A stretch of DNA of 64,000 nucleotides, from assembly GCF_030814715.1 (NCBI RefSeq), contig NZ_JAUSVO010000001.1, positions 930,001 to 994,000 of the forward strand. Direction: 5' to 3'. Below are positions 27,588 through 36,603 of this stretch, one piece after another; position 1 is the first letter of the stretch, and each line of letters opens with the position of its first letter. The translations under genes were made by a program, and so were the position numbers. The DNA is from Kaistia dalseonensis (GTDB lineage Bacteria; Pseudomonadota; Alphaproteobacteria; Rhizobiales; Kaistiaceae). Below the pieces are notes generated by a model that worked only from the letters and a program-made list of their open reading frames with translations, was not told the origin of the DNA and searched no databases.

Positions 27588-28460
27588 TCAGAAACGGCCC
27601 GAGGCAAACCGCTCTACCATCAGATCAATCAGAACTCTGACTTTTCTCGGCGTGTGCTGACTTGGCGGTCGCACCACGAAAATGCCGACGTCGGGCAATG
27701 TGAACCGTGTCATGATCGGCACCAGCCTTCCATCCTGGACATAGGGCTCGGCGATCATAGCCCCCATGGCAAGGATGCCTAAACCGGCTGCCGCGGCCTC
27801 CGTAAGGACATAAGCATTGTCGGCCCTGAAGCGCCCTTGCGGGTTCACCGTGAAGCTCTGGTCACCATCGCTGAAGACCCAACTGTTAGTGCCGGCGGTG
27901 ATGGCGGCGTGTTTTAAGATGTCGCCGGGATACTCAGGCGCACCATTTTCCGCGATATAGTCGGGGCTGGCATAGAGCCGCACCGGCAGCGACCCGATCT
28001 TGCGGGCGATGAGATTCGAATCAGGCATGTAGCCGACCCGGATTCCGCAATCGAAACCTTCAGCGGCGAGATCGACATACTGATCCGAAAACCGCGTGTG
28101 AACATTCAACGCTGGATGTCGCCGCGCAAGATCCGCGAGCACGGACGCGAAATAGGTGCCGACGGAGGCTGGCCCGGCAATCCGGAGTAATCCCCGGATA
28201 TCGCCGTTGGGAGACATTTCCTCGCGTGCTGCGTCGATCTTTGCGCAGATGTCCGCCGCCTGGTCCCGGAACGATATGCCCGCTTCGGTCAGGACTGCGC
28301 CGCGCGTGGTCCGCGCAAGCAGTTCGGCACCGAGTTCCTCCTCAAGCCGCAGTAGGCGCCGGCTAACGATCGACTTTGCAAGGCCCAGGCGGCGAGCTGC
28401 GGAATTAATGCCCCCGGCGTCGGCCACCTCAACAAAGGTTCTCAGATCCTCAATTTCCAT
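27588..28460 (-). CDS. LysR-family regulator
   Basis: 290 residues. The N-terminal winged HTH (MEIEDLRTFVEVADAGGINS to SRRLLRLEEELGAELLAR) is followed by a periplasmic-binding-like effector domain (about 90-290). A strong AAGGAGG site precedes the ATG. It is divergent from the doxX-like gene with 157 bases between, the standard arrangement for a LysR regulator and its target. Effector unknown. Confidence 0.9.
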   Translation of the reverse strand: MEIEDLRTFVEVADAGGINSAARRLGLAKSIVSRRLLRLEEELGAELLARTTRGAVLTEAGISFRDQAADICAKIDAAREEMSPNGDIRGLLRIAGPASVGTYFASVLADLARRHPALNVHTRFSDQYVDLAAEGFDCGIRVGYMPDSNLIARKIGSLPVRLYASPDYIAENGAPEYPGDILKHAAITAGTNSWVFSDGDQSFTVNPQGRFRADNAYVLTEAAAAGLGILAMGAMIAEPYVQDGRLVPIMTRFTLPDVGIFVVRPPSQHTPRKVRVLIDLMVERFASGRF

Positions 28461-28617
28461 GCTTCCTCCTTGTGTTGTGGGCGCCTCCTAGGTTGGATGG
28501 TGTTCCCATTTCAGGGACAGAGGGTAGCATCTTCGCTGTCTAGTGGCGATCCGTCGATTGCCGCATTTCTAAGGCAAGCGGATGGCCAATCATCCTGCTT
28601 CAGACAGGAGATATCCC

Positions 28618-29043
28618 ATGAATAACGTTCGTTACGTCCCGTTCGCAGGCCGGCTTCTGATCGGTCTTCCGTTCATTCTTTTCGGTCTCGGAAAGGCGAC
28701 GACCTATGGAGCGACAGTCGCCATGATCGAGGCCGTCGGTCTACCGGTTCCTCCGCTTTCGTTTCTTGGGGCGGTGACGCTCGAGATTGTTGGTGGTGCG
28801 CTATTGGTCGCGGGATTCAAGGTTCGTCCGGTTGCTGCTCTGCTCGCCATCTTTTCGATGGTCACGGCCTTCTATTTTCACAGCAATCTCGCCGACCAGA
28901 ACACCTTCGTTCACTTCTTCAAGAATGTGATGATGACTGGCGGCCTGCTCCAGATCGTCGGTTTCGGCGCCGGCGCCTTCAGCCTGGACGAATATCTGAG
29001 CAATCGTCGTGCGTACTCGGACCGGGTGGCCACCGCGCAATAA
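28618..29043 (+). CDS. DoxX-family membrane protein
   Basis: 141 residues with four predicted membrane helices (about 8-30, 45-68, 70-90 and 100-122), the size of DoxX/SURF4-like proteins. The GRLLIGLPFILFGLGKA start and FKNVMMTGGLLQIVGFGAGA block are typical. Related proteins are linked to redox stress and thiol homeostasis, but the exact role varies. The ATG at 28618 has an AGGAG site. It is probably controlled by the divergent LysR protein and ends at a strong terminator. Confidence 0.85.
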   Translation: MNNVRYVPFAGRLLIGLPFILFGLGKATTYGATVAMIEAVGLPVPPLSFLGAVTLEIVGGALLVAGFKVRPVAALLAIFSMVTAFYFHSNLADQNTFVHFFKNVMMTGGLLQIVGFGAGAFSLDEYLSNRRAYSDRVATAQ

Positions 29044-29070
29044 CCGGCCCCTTTGCAACCGGTGCTTCAA

Positions 29071-29113
29071 GCCGGGCACACGGTTCCGTGTGCCCGGCCT
29101 TGCTGTATTTTTA
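29071..29113 (+). terminator. Intrinsic terminator after doxX-like gene
   Basis: Arms GCCGGGCACACGG and CCGTGTGCCCGGC form a 13-base-pair stem followed by TTGCTGTATTTTT. Confidence 0.8.
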
Positions 29114-29261
29114 GGCCTGCACAGCCGCCAAGTGTTCCCGAAAGTGCGACCCCGCAGAACGATCTGGCTGTCTAGTGACACCCCCAAGCGTGGGCCAAAT
29201 TATCCTCAGCAAGAACGAGATTGCCCCCTGCATTCTCGCCAACCGAGCGAAGGAAAACCCG

Positions 29262-29882
29262 ATGTCGACCGTCACCGCCAAGCCCAAGATCGCCCTCATT
29301 ATCGGTTCGACGCGCACAGCGCGCTTTGCCGACGTTCCTGCGCAGTGGATGCTCAAGCAGGCGCAGGCCCGCGATGACATGGAAGTCGAGCTGCTCGACC
29401 TGCGCGACTTCAACCTGCCCCTCTTCGATGAGATTGCGTCGAGCGCCTGGGTGCCGAGCCAGAGCCCGGAAGCCGTTCGCTGGCAGCAGGCGCTCGCTGG
29501 CTTCGATGGCTTCATCTTCGTCGTCGCCGAATACAACCACTCGCTCACCGGCTCGCTCAAGAATGCGCTGGATCATGCCTACAAGGAGTGGAGCCGCAAG
29601 CCCTTCACGGCGATCGGCTATGGCGGTGTCGGCGCGGCCCGCGCCATCGAGCATCTGCGCCTCGTCGGCATCGAGATGCATATGGTCTCGACCCACGCGG
29701 CCGTCCACATCGGCGGCAGCGATTTCTTCACGATCTTCCCGGCGGTCGGCAATCAGCCGATCGAGACGATTGAACAGAATTTGATCCCGTCCGCCACCAC
29801 CGCACTCGACGAGCTGGTCTGGTGGGCCAAGGCCACCATGGCTGCGCGCGCCGAGACGGCCGCCCGTACCGAAGCGGCGTGA
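29262..29882 (+). CDS. NADPH-dependent FMN reductase family protein
   Basis: 206 residues with a flavodoxin-like fold. IALIIGSTRTARFADVPAQW is the FMN-phosphate loop, and VVAEYNHSLTGSLKNALDHA with PFTAIGYGGVGAARA are signature blocks of chromate/quinone/azo reductase relatives. Likely a cytoplasmic two-electron quinone or flavin reductase. The ATG at 29262 has GAAGGA upstream. The pirin gene follows in the same direction 72 bases later. Confidence 0.88.
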   Translation: MSTVTAKPKIALIIGSTRTARFADVPAQWMLKQAQARDDMEVELLDLRDFNLPLFDEIASSAWVPSQSPEAVRWQQALAGFDGFIFVVAEYNHSLTGSLKNALDHAYKEWSRKPFTAIGYGGVGAARAIEHLRLVGIEMHMVSTHAAVHIGGSDFFTIFPAVGNQPIETIEQNLIPSATTALDELVWWAKATMAARAETAARTEAA

Positions 29883-29954
29883 CCGCGTAATCCCGATCTT
29901 AACCACAACATCAGGACGGGGTGGCTGGCAACGGCTCCCCGATGGAGAAAGCTC

Positions 29955-30866
29955 GTGTCCACCATCGATGTAACCCGCGATCGCAAAACCAGCACTGCCA
30001 CAACCGCCGGCCGCGATGTCATCTACCGCACCCGTGGTCGCGGTCATGGCGAGGTGTTCCGCCTCATGAGCCCGAGCGACCTGGGCGAACAGCTCAAGCC
30101 GTTCGTGTTCCTCGACAGCTTCGGTGGCGTGATGAGCGAGTTTGCGGCCTCAGGGGGGATGCATCCCCATTCTGGGATCGGCACCGTCACCGTCTTCACC
30201 CGCGGCGACGTGCATTTCGACGACCCCGAGGCCGGCTCGGGCTATATCGGCTATGGCGGCGTTGAATGGATGCGCGCCGGCGGCGGCGTCTGGCACGGCA
30301 AGGAATTGTCGTCCGGCAAGTCCGAGCGCATCCACGGCTTCCAGCTCTGGTTGTCGCTGCCCGCCGAACTGGAGCTTGCTCCGGTCGACAGCCAATATGT
30401 CGAGGCGTCCGACATGCACCAGGTCGGCCCGGCCTATGTCATCGTCGGTACGCATGGCGGTGTCACCAGCCCTGTGCGGGCTCCGGCGGGCGTCAACTAC
30501 CTGCTCGTCACCCTCGCACCCGGCCAGCGCTGGGATTACACCCCGCCCCCCGGCCACACCGTAGGTTGGCTTGCGCTGTCCAAGGGCAGCCTCGCTGGCT
30601 CCGCTTCCGCCTCGAACGGCGAACTGCTCATCTTCTCCGAAGACGATGGCATGATCGCGCTGCAGGGCGGCCCGGACGGCGCGATATTCGTCCTCGGCTC
30701 GGCCATTCCCTCTCCACACGAACTGCACCTTGGCTATTATTCGGTCCACGCCTCGGCCGAAGGGCTGGTGACGGGCGAACGCAACATTCAGGTGCTCAAG
30801 GAGCAGCTCTTCTCGCTCGGCAACCGCCAGCGCGCGTCGGGCTCGACCCCGATCTATCGCGGCTGA
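29955..30866 (+). CDS. Pirin-family protein
   Basis: 303 residues, double cupin. The N-terminal cupin has the metal motif MHPHSGIGTVT (about 68-78) with a later His in VWHGKE and Glu near RIHGFQLW, as in quercetinase-type pirins such as YhhW. The C-terminal pirin domain follows (about 175-290). It starts with GTG at 29955. It may act as a metal-dependent dioxygenase on flavonoid or quinol-type compounds or as a redox sensor. It lies within a run of quinone/electrophile genes. Confidence 0.88.
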   Translation: MSTIDVTRDRKTSTATTAGRDVIYRTRGRGHGEVFRLMSPSDLGEQLKPFVFLDSFGGVMSEFAASGGMHPHSGIGTVTVFTRGDVHFDDPEAGSGYIGYGGVEWMRAGGGVWHGKELSSGKSERIHGFQLWLSLPAELELAPVDSQYVEASDMHQVGPAYVIVGTHGGVTSPVRAPAGVNYLLVTLAPGQRWDYTPPPGHTVGWLALSKGSLAGSASASNGELLIFSEDDGMIALQGGPDGAIFVLGSAIPSPHELHLGYYSVHASAEGLVTGERNIQVLKEQLFSLGNRQRASGSTPIYRG

Positions 30867-30974
30867 CCCCAACCTCTTCGCCGTAGCAGACCCCGCTGAC
30901 CTAAGTCACATCGCAGCCAGGGCCTGCCCCGGCCTGGCTGCACTCATTTCCACAAGTGAATTTGGAGACCATGC

Positions 30975-31588
30975 ATGCCTTCTATCGGAATCATCGGCAC
31001 CGGAGTGATCGGCGGTGCCATCGCCCAGCGCCTGGGAGCCAAGAGTATCGCCGCGACCGTCGCAAACAGCCGGGACCCCGAGACGTTGGCGACCTCGTCG
31101 CCAAGGCCGGGCCCTCGATCGTAGCGGGCACCCGTGAGGAGGCCGCTTCGAAGGACATCGTCTTCGTATCGGTGAACTGGCCAAAGCTGCGGGGCGCCCT
31201 TCAAGGTCTCCCCCAGTGGAACGGTCGGATTCTCGTCGACACCAACAACAACATGCAGCGCCCGCCGCTGCCGCCGATCGACATCGGGGGTCGGGCGTCA
31301 ACCTCAATCGTCCAAGAATGGGCGCCGGGCGCGCGCGTGGTGAAGGCCTTCAACCACCATTACTTCAAGAACCTCCTGAAGGCTCCGGACGCCGATGGCG
31401 GTCGCCGCGTGCTGTTCTACGCCGGCGACGACGAAGCCGCGAAGGCCGAAGTCGCTAAGCTGATCGACCAACTCGGCTTCTTCGGCCTCGACCTGGGCAA
31501 CGTCGAACATGGCAGCCGCCTGTTCCAGTCGCTGGGCGGCCCGCTCATCGCCCATGACCTTGTCAGGATCGACAGCCCGTTCCCGTAA
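30975..31588 (+). pseudogene. F420-type NADP oxidoreductase-like protein, frameshifted
   Basis: The first frame from the ATG at 30975 gives a clean Rossmann start, MPSIGIIGTGVIGGAIAQRL, to NSRDPETL near 31086. Homology then moves to the frame one base back, DLVAKAGPSIVAGTREEA, and continues through VDTNNNMQRPP, VVKAFNHHYFKNL and the C-terminal GGPLIAHDLVR. One base appears to be missing at about 31086-31092. Related proteins (NADPH-dependent F420 reductase-like) reduce diverse substrates in organisms without F420. Either a recent pseudogene or a sequencing error. Confidence 0.8.
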
Positions 31589-31703
31589 GACCAGGTCGGG
31601 CGGAGGCGCATTGCCGCTTCCGCTGGGTTCGCCAATCGCAACTCGCGGCGCCGAGCGTCAGCGGCCCAGACACAGCGGGCCACGAAATCACGGACATCGA
31701 TCT

Positions 31704-32795
31704 ATGAGTGACATCTATTCTCCGTTCCAGCTTGGCCGCATCCAGCTGCAGAACCGGTTTGCCATGGCCCCCATGACGCGAGCCCGCGCCAACGCCGACG
31801 GCACGCCCGGACCGCTCGCTGCCGAATATTACGGCCAACGCGCCAGCGTCGGTCTTACAGTGACAGAAGGCACGCAACCATCAGACGATGGTCAGGGCTA
31901 TCCGTTGACGCCGGGCATCTATACCGACGCCCATGTCGGGGGCTGGAGCCGCGTGAACGAAGCGATCCACGCCCGCGGCGGTCACGTCTTCTACCAGCTC
32001 ATGCACGCGGGCCGCATGTCGCATCCCGACAACACTCCGCATCACCGGCAGGGCGTGGCGCCCTCGGCGATCGCACCGGGCGAGCAAATCTACACGCTGA
32101 GCGGCATGAAGGACATTCCTGTCCCCCGCGCGCTCACCACTGACGAGGTGGCGGAGACGGTCAAGGACTACGCCTATTCGGCTCGTCGAGCGATCGAGTC
32201 CGGCGCCGATGGTGTGGAGATTCATGGGGTCGCCTATCTGGTCCACCAGTTCCTTGCGAAAAGCGCCAACCAGCGCACCGACCGTTATGGCGGATCGATC
32301 GAGAACCGCGCCCGCTTCGCGATCGAGGTCGCCAAGGCCATCATCTCCGAGATCGGCCCCGAGCGGACCGGCATCAGGCTCTCGCCCAGGTTCACCGGCT
32401 TTGGCCTGGACGTGGGTCGGGAAGGCCCGGACCTGTTCCGCTATCTGGTCGGCGAGCTGGACAAGCTCGGCCTCGCTTACATCCACATCGTGCACTACGG
32501 CGAAGACGACATCCTGAACGACTTCCGCAGGATCTGGAACCAGGCGATCATCCTCAACCGTCCTGCGCGGCCTCGCGAGGACATCGGCAAGGATATCGCA
32601 TCAGGGCTTGCCGACCTTGAATCCTATGGCGCGCACATACTCGCCAATCCGGATTTTATCGAACGGATCGTCTTGGACGCGCCGCTCAACACGGCCGACC
32701 ATAGCGTCTTCTTCGGACATCAGCCCGAGGGGCCTGAAGCGGGATATACCGACTTCCCGACCCTGAAGGAGAGCCAGGAAGGAGTTCAGGCATGA
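31704..32795 (+). CDS. Old yellow enzyme family alkene reductase
   Basis: 363 residues; FMN-dependent, NADPH-using TIM barrel expected to reduce activated alkenes such as enones. Conserved blocks are LKNR-like LQNRFAMAPMTRARA, QLMHAGRMSHP and the YGGSIENRARF motif. The substrate-binding motif normally reading HGANGYL is HGVAYLVHQF here (about residues 174-183): one residue shorter and without the Asn, so substrate anchoring may differ. It overlaps the next gene by 4 bases (ATGA). Confidence 0.85.
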   Translation: MSDIYSPFQLGRIQLQNRFAMAPMTRARANADGTPGPLAAEYYGQRASVGLTVTEGTQPSDDGQGYPLTPGIYTDAHVGGWSRVNEAIHARGGHVFYQLMHAGRMSHPDNTPHHRQGVAPSAIAPGEQIYTLSGMKDIPVPRALTTDEVAETVKDYAYSARRAIESGADGVEIHGVAYLVHQFLAKSANQRTDRYGGSIENRARFAIEVAKAIISEIGPERTGIRLSPRFTGFGLDVGREGPDLFRYLVGELDKLGLAYIHIVHYGEDDILNDFRRIWNQAIILNRPARPREDIGKDIASGLADLESYGAHILANPDFIERIVLDAPLNTADHSVFFGHQPEGPEAGYTDFPTLKESQEGVQA

Positions 32796-33142
32796 ACCGC
32801 TTCCAGGCTGTGGTTCGCTTCGCCATTCACCCCGGCAAAGGCGACGAGTTCAAGCGCATCGCCGAGGACATGATCGGGCTGACCCGCGAGAAGGATACCG
32901 GCACGGTCCGGCTGGACATCTTCGTAAACGACGATGGCTCAGAGGCGGTCTTCTACGAGGAGTTCGTCAGCCCTGAAGCTCGGCTCGAGCACTTGGCGAA
33001 TATGGGCGAGAATGTCGCCGCGATGCTCGCGATTGGCGATATGCGGGCGGACGTGTGGACACATGCCGACCCGGCGCTACGTGCGTCTGTCGAAGGATAT
33101 GACGTCAGATTCTACACACCATTTCTTCGCCTCGCACCCTGA
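32792..33142 (+). CDS. Antibiotic biosynthesis monooxygenase (ABM) domain protein
   Basis: 116 residues, dimeric ferredoxin-like ABM fold related to quinol monooxygenase YgiN. RFAIHPGKGDEFKRIAEDMI, the strand LDIFVNDDGSEAVFYEEF and the HLANMG segment match. It is translationally coupled to the OYE gene by ATGA overlap, so the two probably act on the same compound class. Cofactor-free quinol oxidation is a possible activity, inferred from the family. Confidence 0.82.
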   Translation: MNRFQAVVRFAIHPGKGDEFKRIAEDMIGLTREKDTGTVRLDIFVNDDGSEAVFYEEFVSPEARLEHLANMGENVAAMLAIGDMRADVWTHADPALRASVEGYDVRFYTPFLRLAP

Positions 33143-33263
33143 GGCCCGATGGCTCGAAAAGGCTCCTCGGCAGAAAGCGAAAGGCCGGCCAAGACACATG
33201 CCGATTGGGTGACGCATCTCCTCGCCGGCATCTTGTCTCTATTCTGCTGGCCCAATCGAGAGT

Positions 33264-33440
33264 GATGGCAATGCCATATATGGCCTTTGATCTCCGCTGT
33301 TTACGTTGTGCCATGGTCGTTGCCGAGCGCGGACGTTCTCGCCGGTCGGGGAATCTTTCTCAATCCACGGTCGGTCGCCGCACGCAATCGCCGGAGCGTC
33401 GATTGGGAATCCAGCTCTTCGCGCGAGGCCGCTTGCCGTA
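33264..33440 (+). pseudogene. LysR-type HTH remnant (first of tandem pair)
   Basis: A frame reading FDLRCLRCAMVVAERGRS, then NLSQSTVGRR and ERRLGIQLFARGR resembles a LysR N-terminal helix-turn-helix with several residues missing in the middle. No effector domain follows; within 70 bases a second LysR-like start begins. Non-functional remnant. Confidence 0.55.
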
Positions 33441-33502
33441 TGGGCACCGACCCATTCGACATGGTGGTCCTCCTGGCATTTTCCCGGCAGGTCGCGGCGA
33501 CA

Positions 33503-34122
33503 ATGCCTGATCTCGCACTCGACCTGCGATATCTGAGATTCGCGATCGCCGCAGCGGAACATAGCAGCTTCCGTCAGGCAGCAGCTGCGCTCGACGTATC
33601 GCAATCAACTGTGAGCCGGCGGGTTCAGCTCCTCGAGCACCGATTGGGATTCGAGATGTTTCGCCGCGACCAGAAGGGAGTACACCTGACGCAGGCGGGC
33701 GAAAACTTCCTCAAGGAGGCAACGCTTGGCGTGAATCAGTTGCATCGAGCCATCCAGCTCGCCTCTGCACGTCACCGTGGGGAGCACGGCGAACTTAACA
33801 TCGGCATTTTGGTGTCCCTGGCGTCGGGCTTTCTCCATCTCACGCTCAAGCAGTTCCGGGAGCGGAATCCGGGGGTGAAGGTGATCCTTCATGAAGGGGC
33901 GGCTTGACATCGTCTTCGTCACAGGTCGGCCTGAGCTTCAGGGTCACATTTCCGAGCCTCTGTGGACCGAGCACATTTATGTTGTCCTGCCTGAAGGCCA
34001 TGGGCTCGCCGCGTTGGATTCCCTTTGCTGGCCTGAGGTCCGACACGAGACCTTCTTCGTGAGCAGCGGCTGACCAGGGCCGGAGATCCAAGACTATCTG
34101 GTCGCGAGGCTGGGAGGGCTAG
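33503..34122 (+). pseudogene. LysR-family regulator, deleted, stopped and cut by IS5
   Basis: Starts well from the ATG at 33503 with a complete LysR HTH (DLRYLRFAIAAAEHSSFRQA to RRVQLLEHRLGFEMFRRD). At about 33890 the frame shifts and part of the effector domain is missing (ILHEGA is joined to RLDIVFVTGRPE). A TGA at 34071-34073 interrupts the second part, after which PGPEIQDYLVARLGGL continues in frame to the insertion sequence at 34123. Three separate lesions make it inactive. It probably once controlled the OYE-ABM operon. Confidence 0.78.
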
Positions 34123-34966
34123 GACGGATCGACATTCATGTCATCCAGATCATTGCGGCGGCGAGGAGAGTGAAGCCTCGGAAGTGGATGGTTCGCCGCT
34201 CGTAGCGTGTGGCGAAGCGTCTGAAGTGCTTGAGACGGTTGAAGCAGCGCTCGATGCGGTTGCGATGCCTGTAGAGCGTGGCATCGTGAGGAATGGCGAT
34301 TTTGCGGGTTCTGTTCGACGGGATGACGGCCTCGGCGCCCATGGCGGCGATGCTGGTGCGTAGGGCGTTGGCATCATAGGCCTTGTCGGCTAGGACGGCG
34401 CCACCAGCCTGCCCTTGGAGCAAAGCCTCGGCCTCCAGGACGTCACCACGCTGGCCAGCGGTGATGATGATGCGGAGCGGCCGGCCGAGCGCATCGGCGA
34501 GCATGTGGATCTTGGTGGTCAGTCCGCCTCGGGAGCGCCCCAGCGCCTGATCCTTGGCCCCCCTTTTCCGCTGGCCGCGTGCTGGTGCGCCCGCACGATG
34601 GTCGAGTCGATCATAGATACTGATTGTCGCGGTCGGCAGTCAGTGCGTCGAACACTCGCTCCCAGACGGCGGAGTGGCACCAGCGGTTGAAGCGGCGGTG
34701 GACGGTCTTCCAGTTGCCGTAGCGCTCGGGCAGGTTGCGCCAGTGTGCGCCCGAGCGCAGCACCCAAAGGCAGCCGTTCACGAAGGTCCGGTTATCCGTC
34801 GCCGTCCGGCCAGGATCGCTGGCCTTGCCAGGCAAAAGCCCGGCGATCCGCCGCCACTGAGCGTCAGTCAACTCGTAACGCTTCACGCCCATCACAGCCT
34901 CCACTCAAAGCGGAGACCTATGAATCACACCTCAGCCGTCCCGTGAATCCTGAATGTCGATCCGTC
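34123..34966 (-). mobile_element. IS5-family insertion sequence
   Basis: About 844 bases. Terminal inverted repeats are perfect over GACGGATCGACATTCA at each end and extend outward through CTAG, the likely target duplication at 34119-34122 and 34967-34970. The transposase runs right to left. The two flanks belong to different broken genes (LysR on the left, molybdopterin dehydrogenase on the right), so the site has been rearranged after insertion. Confidence 0.85.
34136..34892 (-). pseudogene. IS5-family transposase split over three frames
   Basis: Frame 1 from the ATG at 34892 gives [20 protein letters not shown] to [11 protein letters not shown]. Frame 2 starts at an overlapping ATGA with [12 protein letters not shown] (first catalytic Asp) and runs to a poly-G stretch near 34565. 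Frame 3 continues GAKDQALGRSRGGLTTKIH and LADKAYDANALR through the DDE glutamate region RIERCFNRLKHFRR to MIWMT. The A4G6 run at the second break is a plausible slippery site, and many IS5 members use two frames; three is more than usual, so decay is likely. Confidence 0.7.
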
Positions 34967-34970
34967 CTAG

Positions 34971-35144
34971 CCCGCGGCGCCCGAAAGACCCGCCAGCCGG
35001 GATCACTTCAATATCGACCCGTCCTGGGATGGTCAGCGCGACCCGTGCCGCCTGCACCTGATCGACGATCGGCAGATGGGCACCCGACCTGATCGAGACG
35101 TCCCAGCCGTCGACGCGGGCGACGCAGTCGAGCGTCACCAGCAA
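34971..35144 (-). pseudogene. Fragment of xanthine dehydrogenase-type molybdopterin subunit
   Basis: On the minus strand the frame LVTLDCVARVDGWDVSIRSG to VDQVQAARV ends in EVIPAGGSFGRRG, the glycine-rich motif of aldehyde/xanthine/isoquinoline oxidoreductase large subunits. It stops at the IS edge. Possible further upstream remnants to about 35300 are out of frame and uncertain. The bases to 35481 hold nothing else recognised. It is a small part of a protein normally of 700 or more residues. Confidence 0.55.
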
Positions 35145-35481
35145 TTCCCGGCCACCCCAGCGCGGCTGCCAGACAGGAAGGGCAGGGCACGAACGTCCCT
35201 CGCGCCATCATGCTCGGGCACGACGCCGACGCCGATGGCGACCACAGCTTGTAATGCCCCGTCGGCAGGAGCTTCCTGCGCATGCGCGCGGACCTAAGGC
35301 AGGGCTATTCCACCGGCAAGCAAGATCGGAAAGACTAGAGTACGCACTTGATTGGCCCGTTCTTGGGGGAATTGTCGGCCACCGAACGCGCCGCGTTGTC
35401 AGGCTTCTCCTTCGGTGGCCGGGAGGGGGCCGGGGCGGCAACCCTCCTATTGGTTCGCGGAACGGGCCGGATATTTTGGCG

Positions 35482-36603
35482 TCAGCCCATCTGCCCGAAC
35501 GTCACGCCGCCAAGCCGCTCAAGTGTGGCCCAGAGCCTCGCCGCGACTTGCTGGTCGTCGGCTTTTTCGGGAATCCCGGCCCAGCCGGGCAGGCCACCCA
35601 ACCCCAGAACCCCGTTCGGCCCGTAGTATCCGCCAGCCGCCGCGTGGGGCGACGCCGCCGCGTACAGGGTCGGCAAAGCGCCTTGAGCGGCCGTCTGAAA
35701 GAGGAAGGGCATGTACCTGTGATTGCGCCCCTCCAGGCTCTCAGGGCCCGGGCCGTCCAAGACAAGGTTGGTGCGAGCGATGCCCGGGTGGGCCGCTATG
35801 GCCGAGACGCCCCAGCCTTCCGCCACGCTGCGCCGTTGCATCTCAAAGGCGAGCATGAGGTTGGCGAGCTTGCTGTTGTCGTAAGCCGCCCCATAGTCAT
35901 ATTTCTGAACCTGTTGCAGGTCGGCAAAGTTGATTGCGCCCATGAACGAACGGCTGCTGGAGACCCAGACGACGCGCGGGGAATCGCTTCTGCGCAGCAG
36001 CGGCAGCAGTCGGGCGGTCAACGCAAAATGACCGAGCGTATTCGTGGCAAAGACCCGCTCGAACCCGTTTGCGCTCACTTCGCGGCTTTTCCGTCCCATC
36101 ACGCCCGCGTTGTTGACGAGAATGTCCAGACTTCCTCCGGATCCGTGCATTCGATCCGCGAAACGCACGACCGAAGCGAGATCCGAAAGATCGAGCGTTT
36201 CGAAGCGGATCGAGGCATTGGGAACGTCGGCCTTGATAAACCTGACAGCTTCCTCGCCCCGTTCCTGATTCCGGGACGCTATGGTTACGTCAGCCCCAGC
36301 GCGGGCGAGTTCGAGGGCGTCGTGAAACCCCAGGCCGCTTCGGTCGCCCACGGGATAGCCGTTGCCACCGGTGACGAGGACCGAGCGCCCTCGTAGCGAG
36401 GGGATGTCGGCCGCCGTCCAATCGGGGAGGTCCGGCAATCCCTGCTGGCGCGGGGATAAGGGCGGCCGGTTCGCCATGACGGCGACGCCGCTACCCAGGA
36501 TCGCGACGCCGACACCCGCAGCGCCGTATCGAACAAACGAACGACGCGACAATCGCGATGCCGGGGTGTGGGCAGGTGCATTCTCTCCAGTTGCGTCGGT
36601 CAT
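35482..36603 (-). CDS. Tat-signal SDR-family oxidoreductase
   Basis: 373 residues. The N-terminus SRLSRRSFVRYGAAGVGVAI has a twin-arginine motif followed by a hydrophobic stretch, predicting Tat export with bound cofactor. The SDR domain starts near 72: the glycine loop reads TGGNGYPVGDRSGLG, about 7 residues longer than TGxxxGxG. NNAG (about 165) and the catalytic YDNSK (about 220) are present. Its ATG overlaps the MFS stop by 4 bases (ATGA), so it is the second gene of an MFS-SDR operon divergent from an AraC gene. It is paralogous to the SDR at 49151. Confidence 0.85.
   Translation of the reverse strand: MTDATGENAPAHTPASRLSRRSFVRYGAAGVGVAILGSGVAVMANRPPLSPRQQGLPDLPDWTAADIPSLRGRSVLVTGGNGYPVGDRSGLGFHDALELARAGADVTIASRNQERGEEAVRFIKADVPNASIRFETLDLSDLASVVRFADRMHGSGGSLDILVNNAGVMGRKSREVSANGFERVFATNTLGHFALTARLLPLLRRSDSPRVVWVSSSRSFMGAINFADLQQVQKYDYGAAYDNSKLANLMLAFEMQRRSVAEGWGVSAIAAHPGIARTNLVLDGPGPESLEGRNHRYMPFLFQTAAQGALPTLYAAASPHAAAGGYYGPNGVLGLGGLPGWAGIPEKADDQQVAARLWATLERLGGVTFGQMG

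Noticed and set aside
35254-36396. 380-codon open frame antisense to the Tat-SDR gene
   Set aside because: Sense strand has full SDR motifs and signal sequence; the antisense reading has none.
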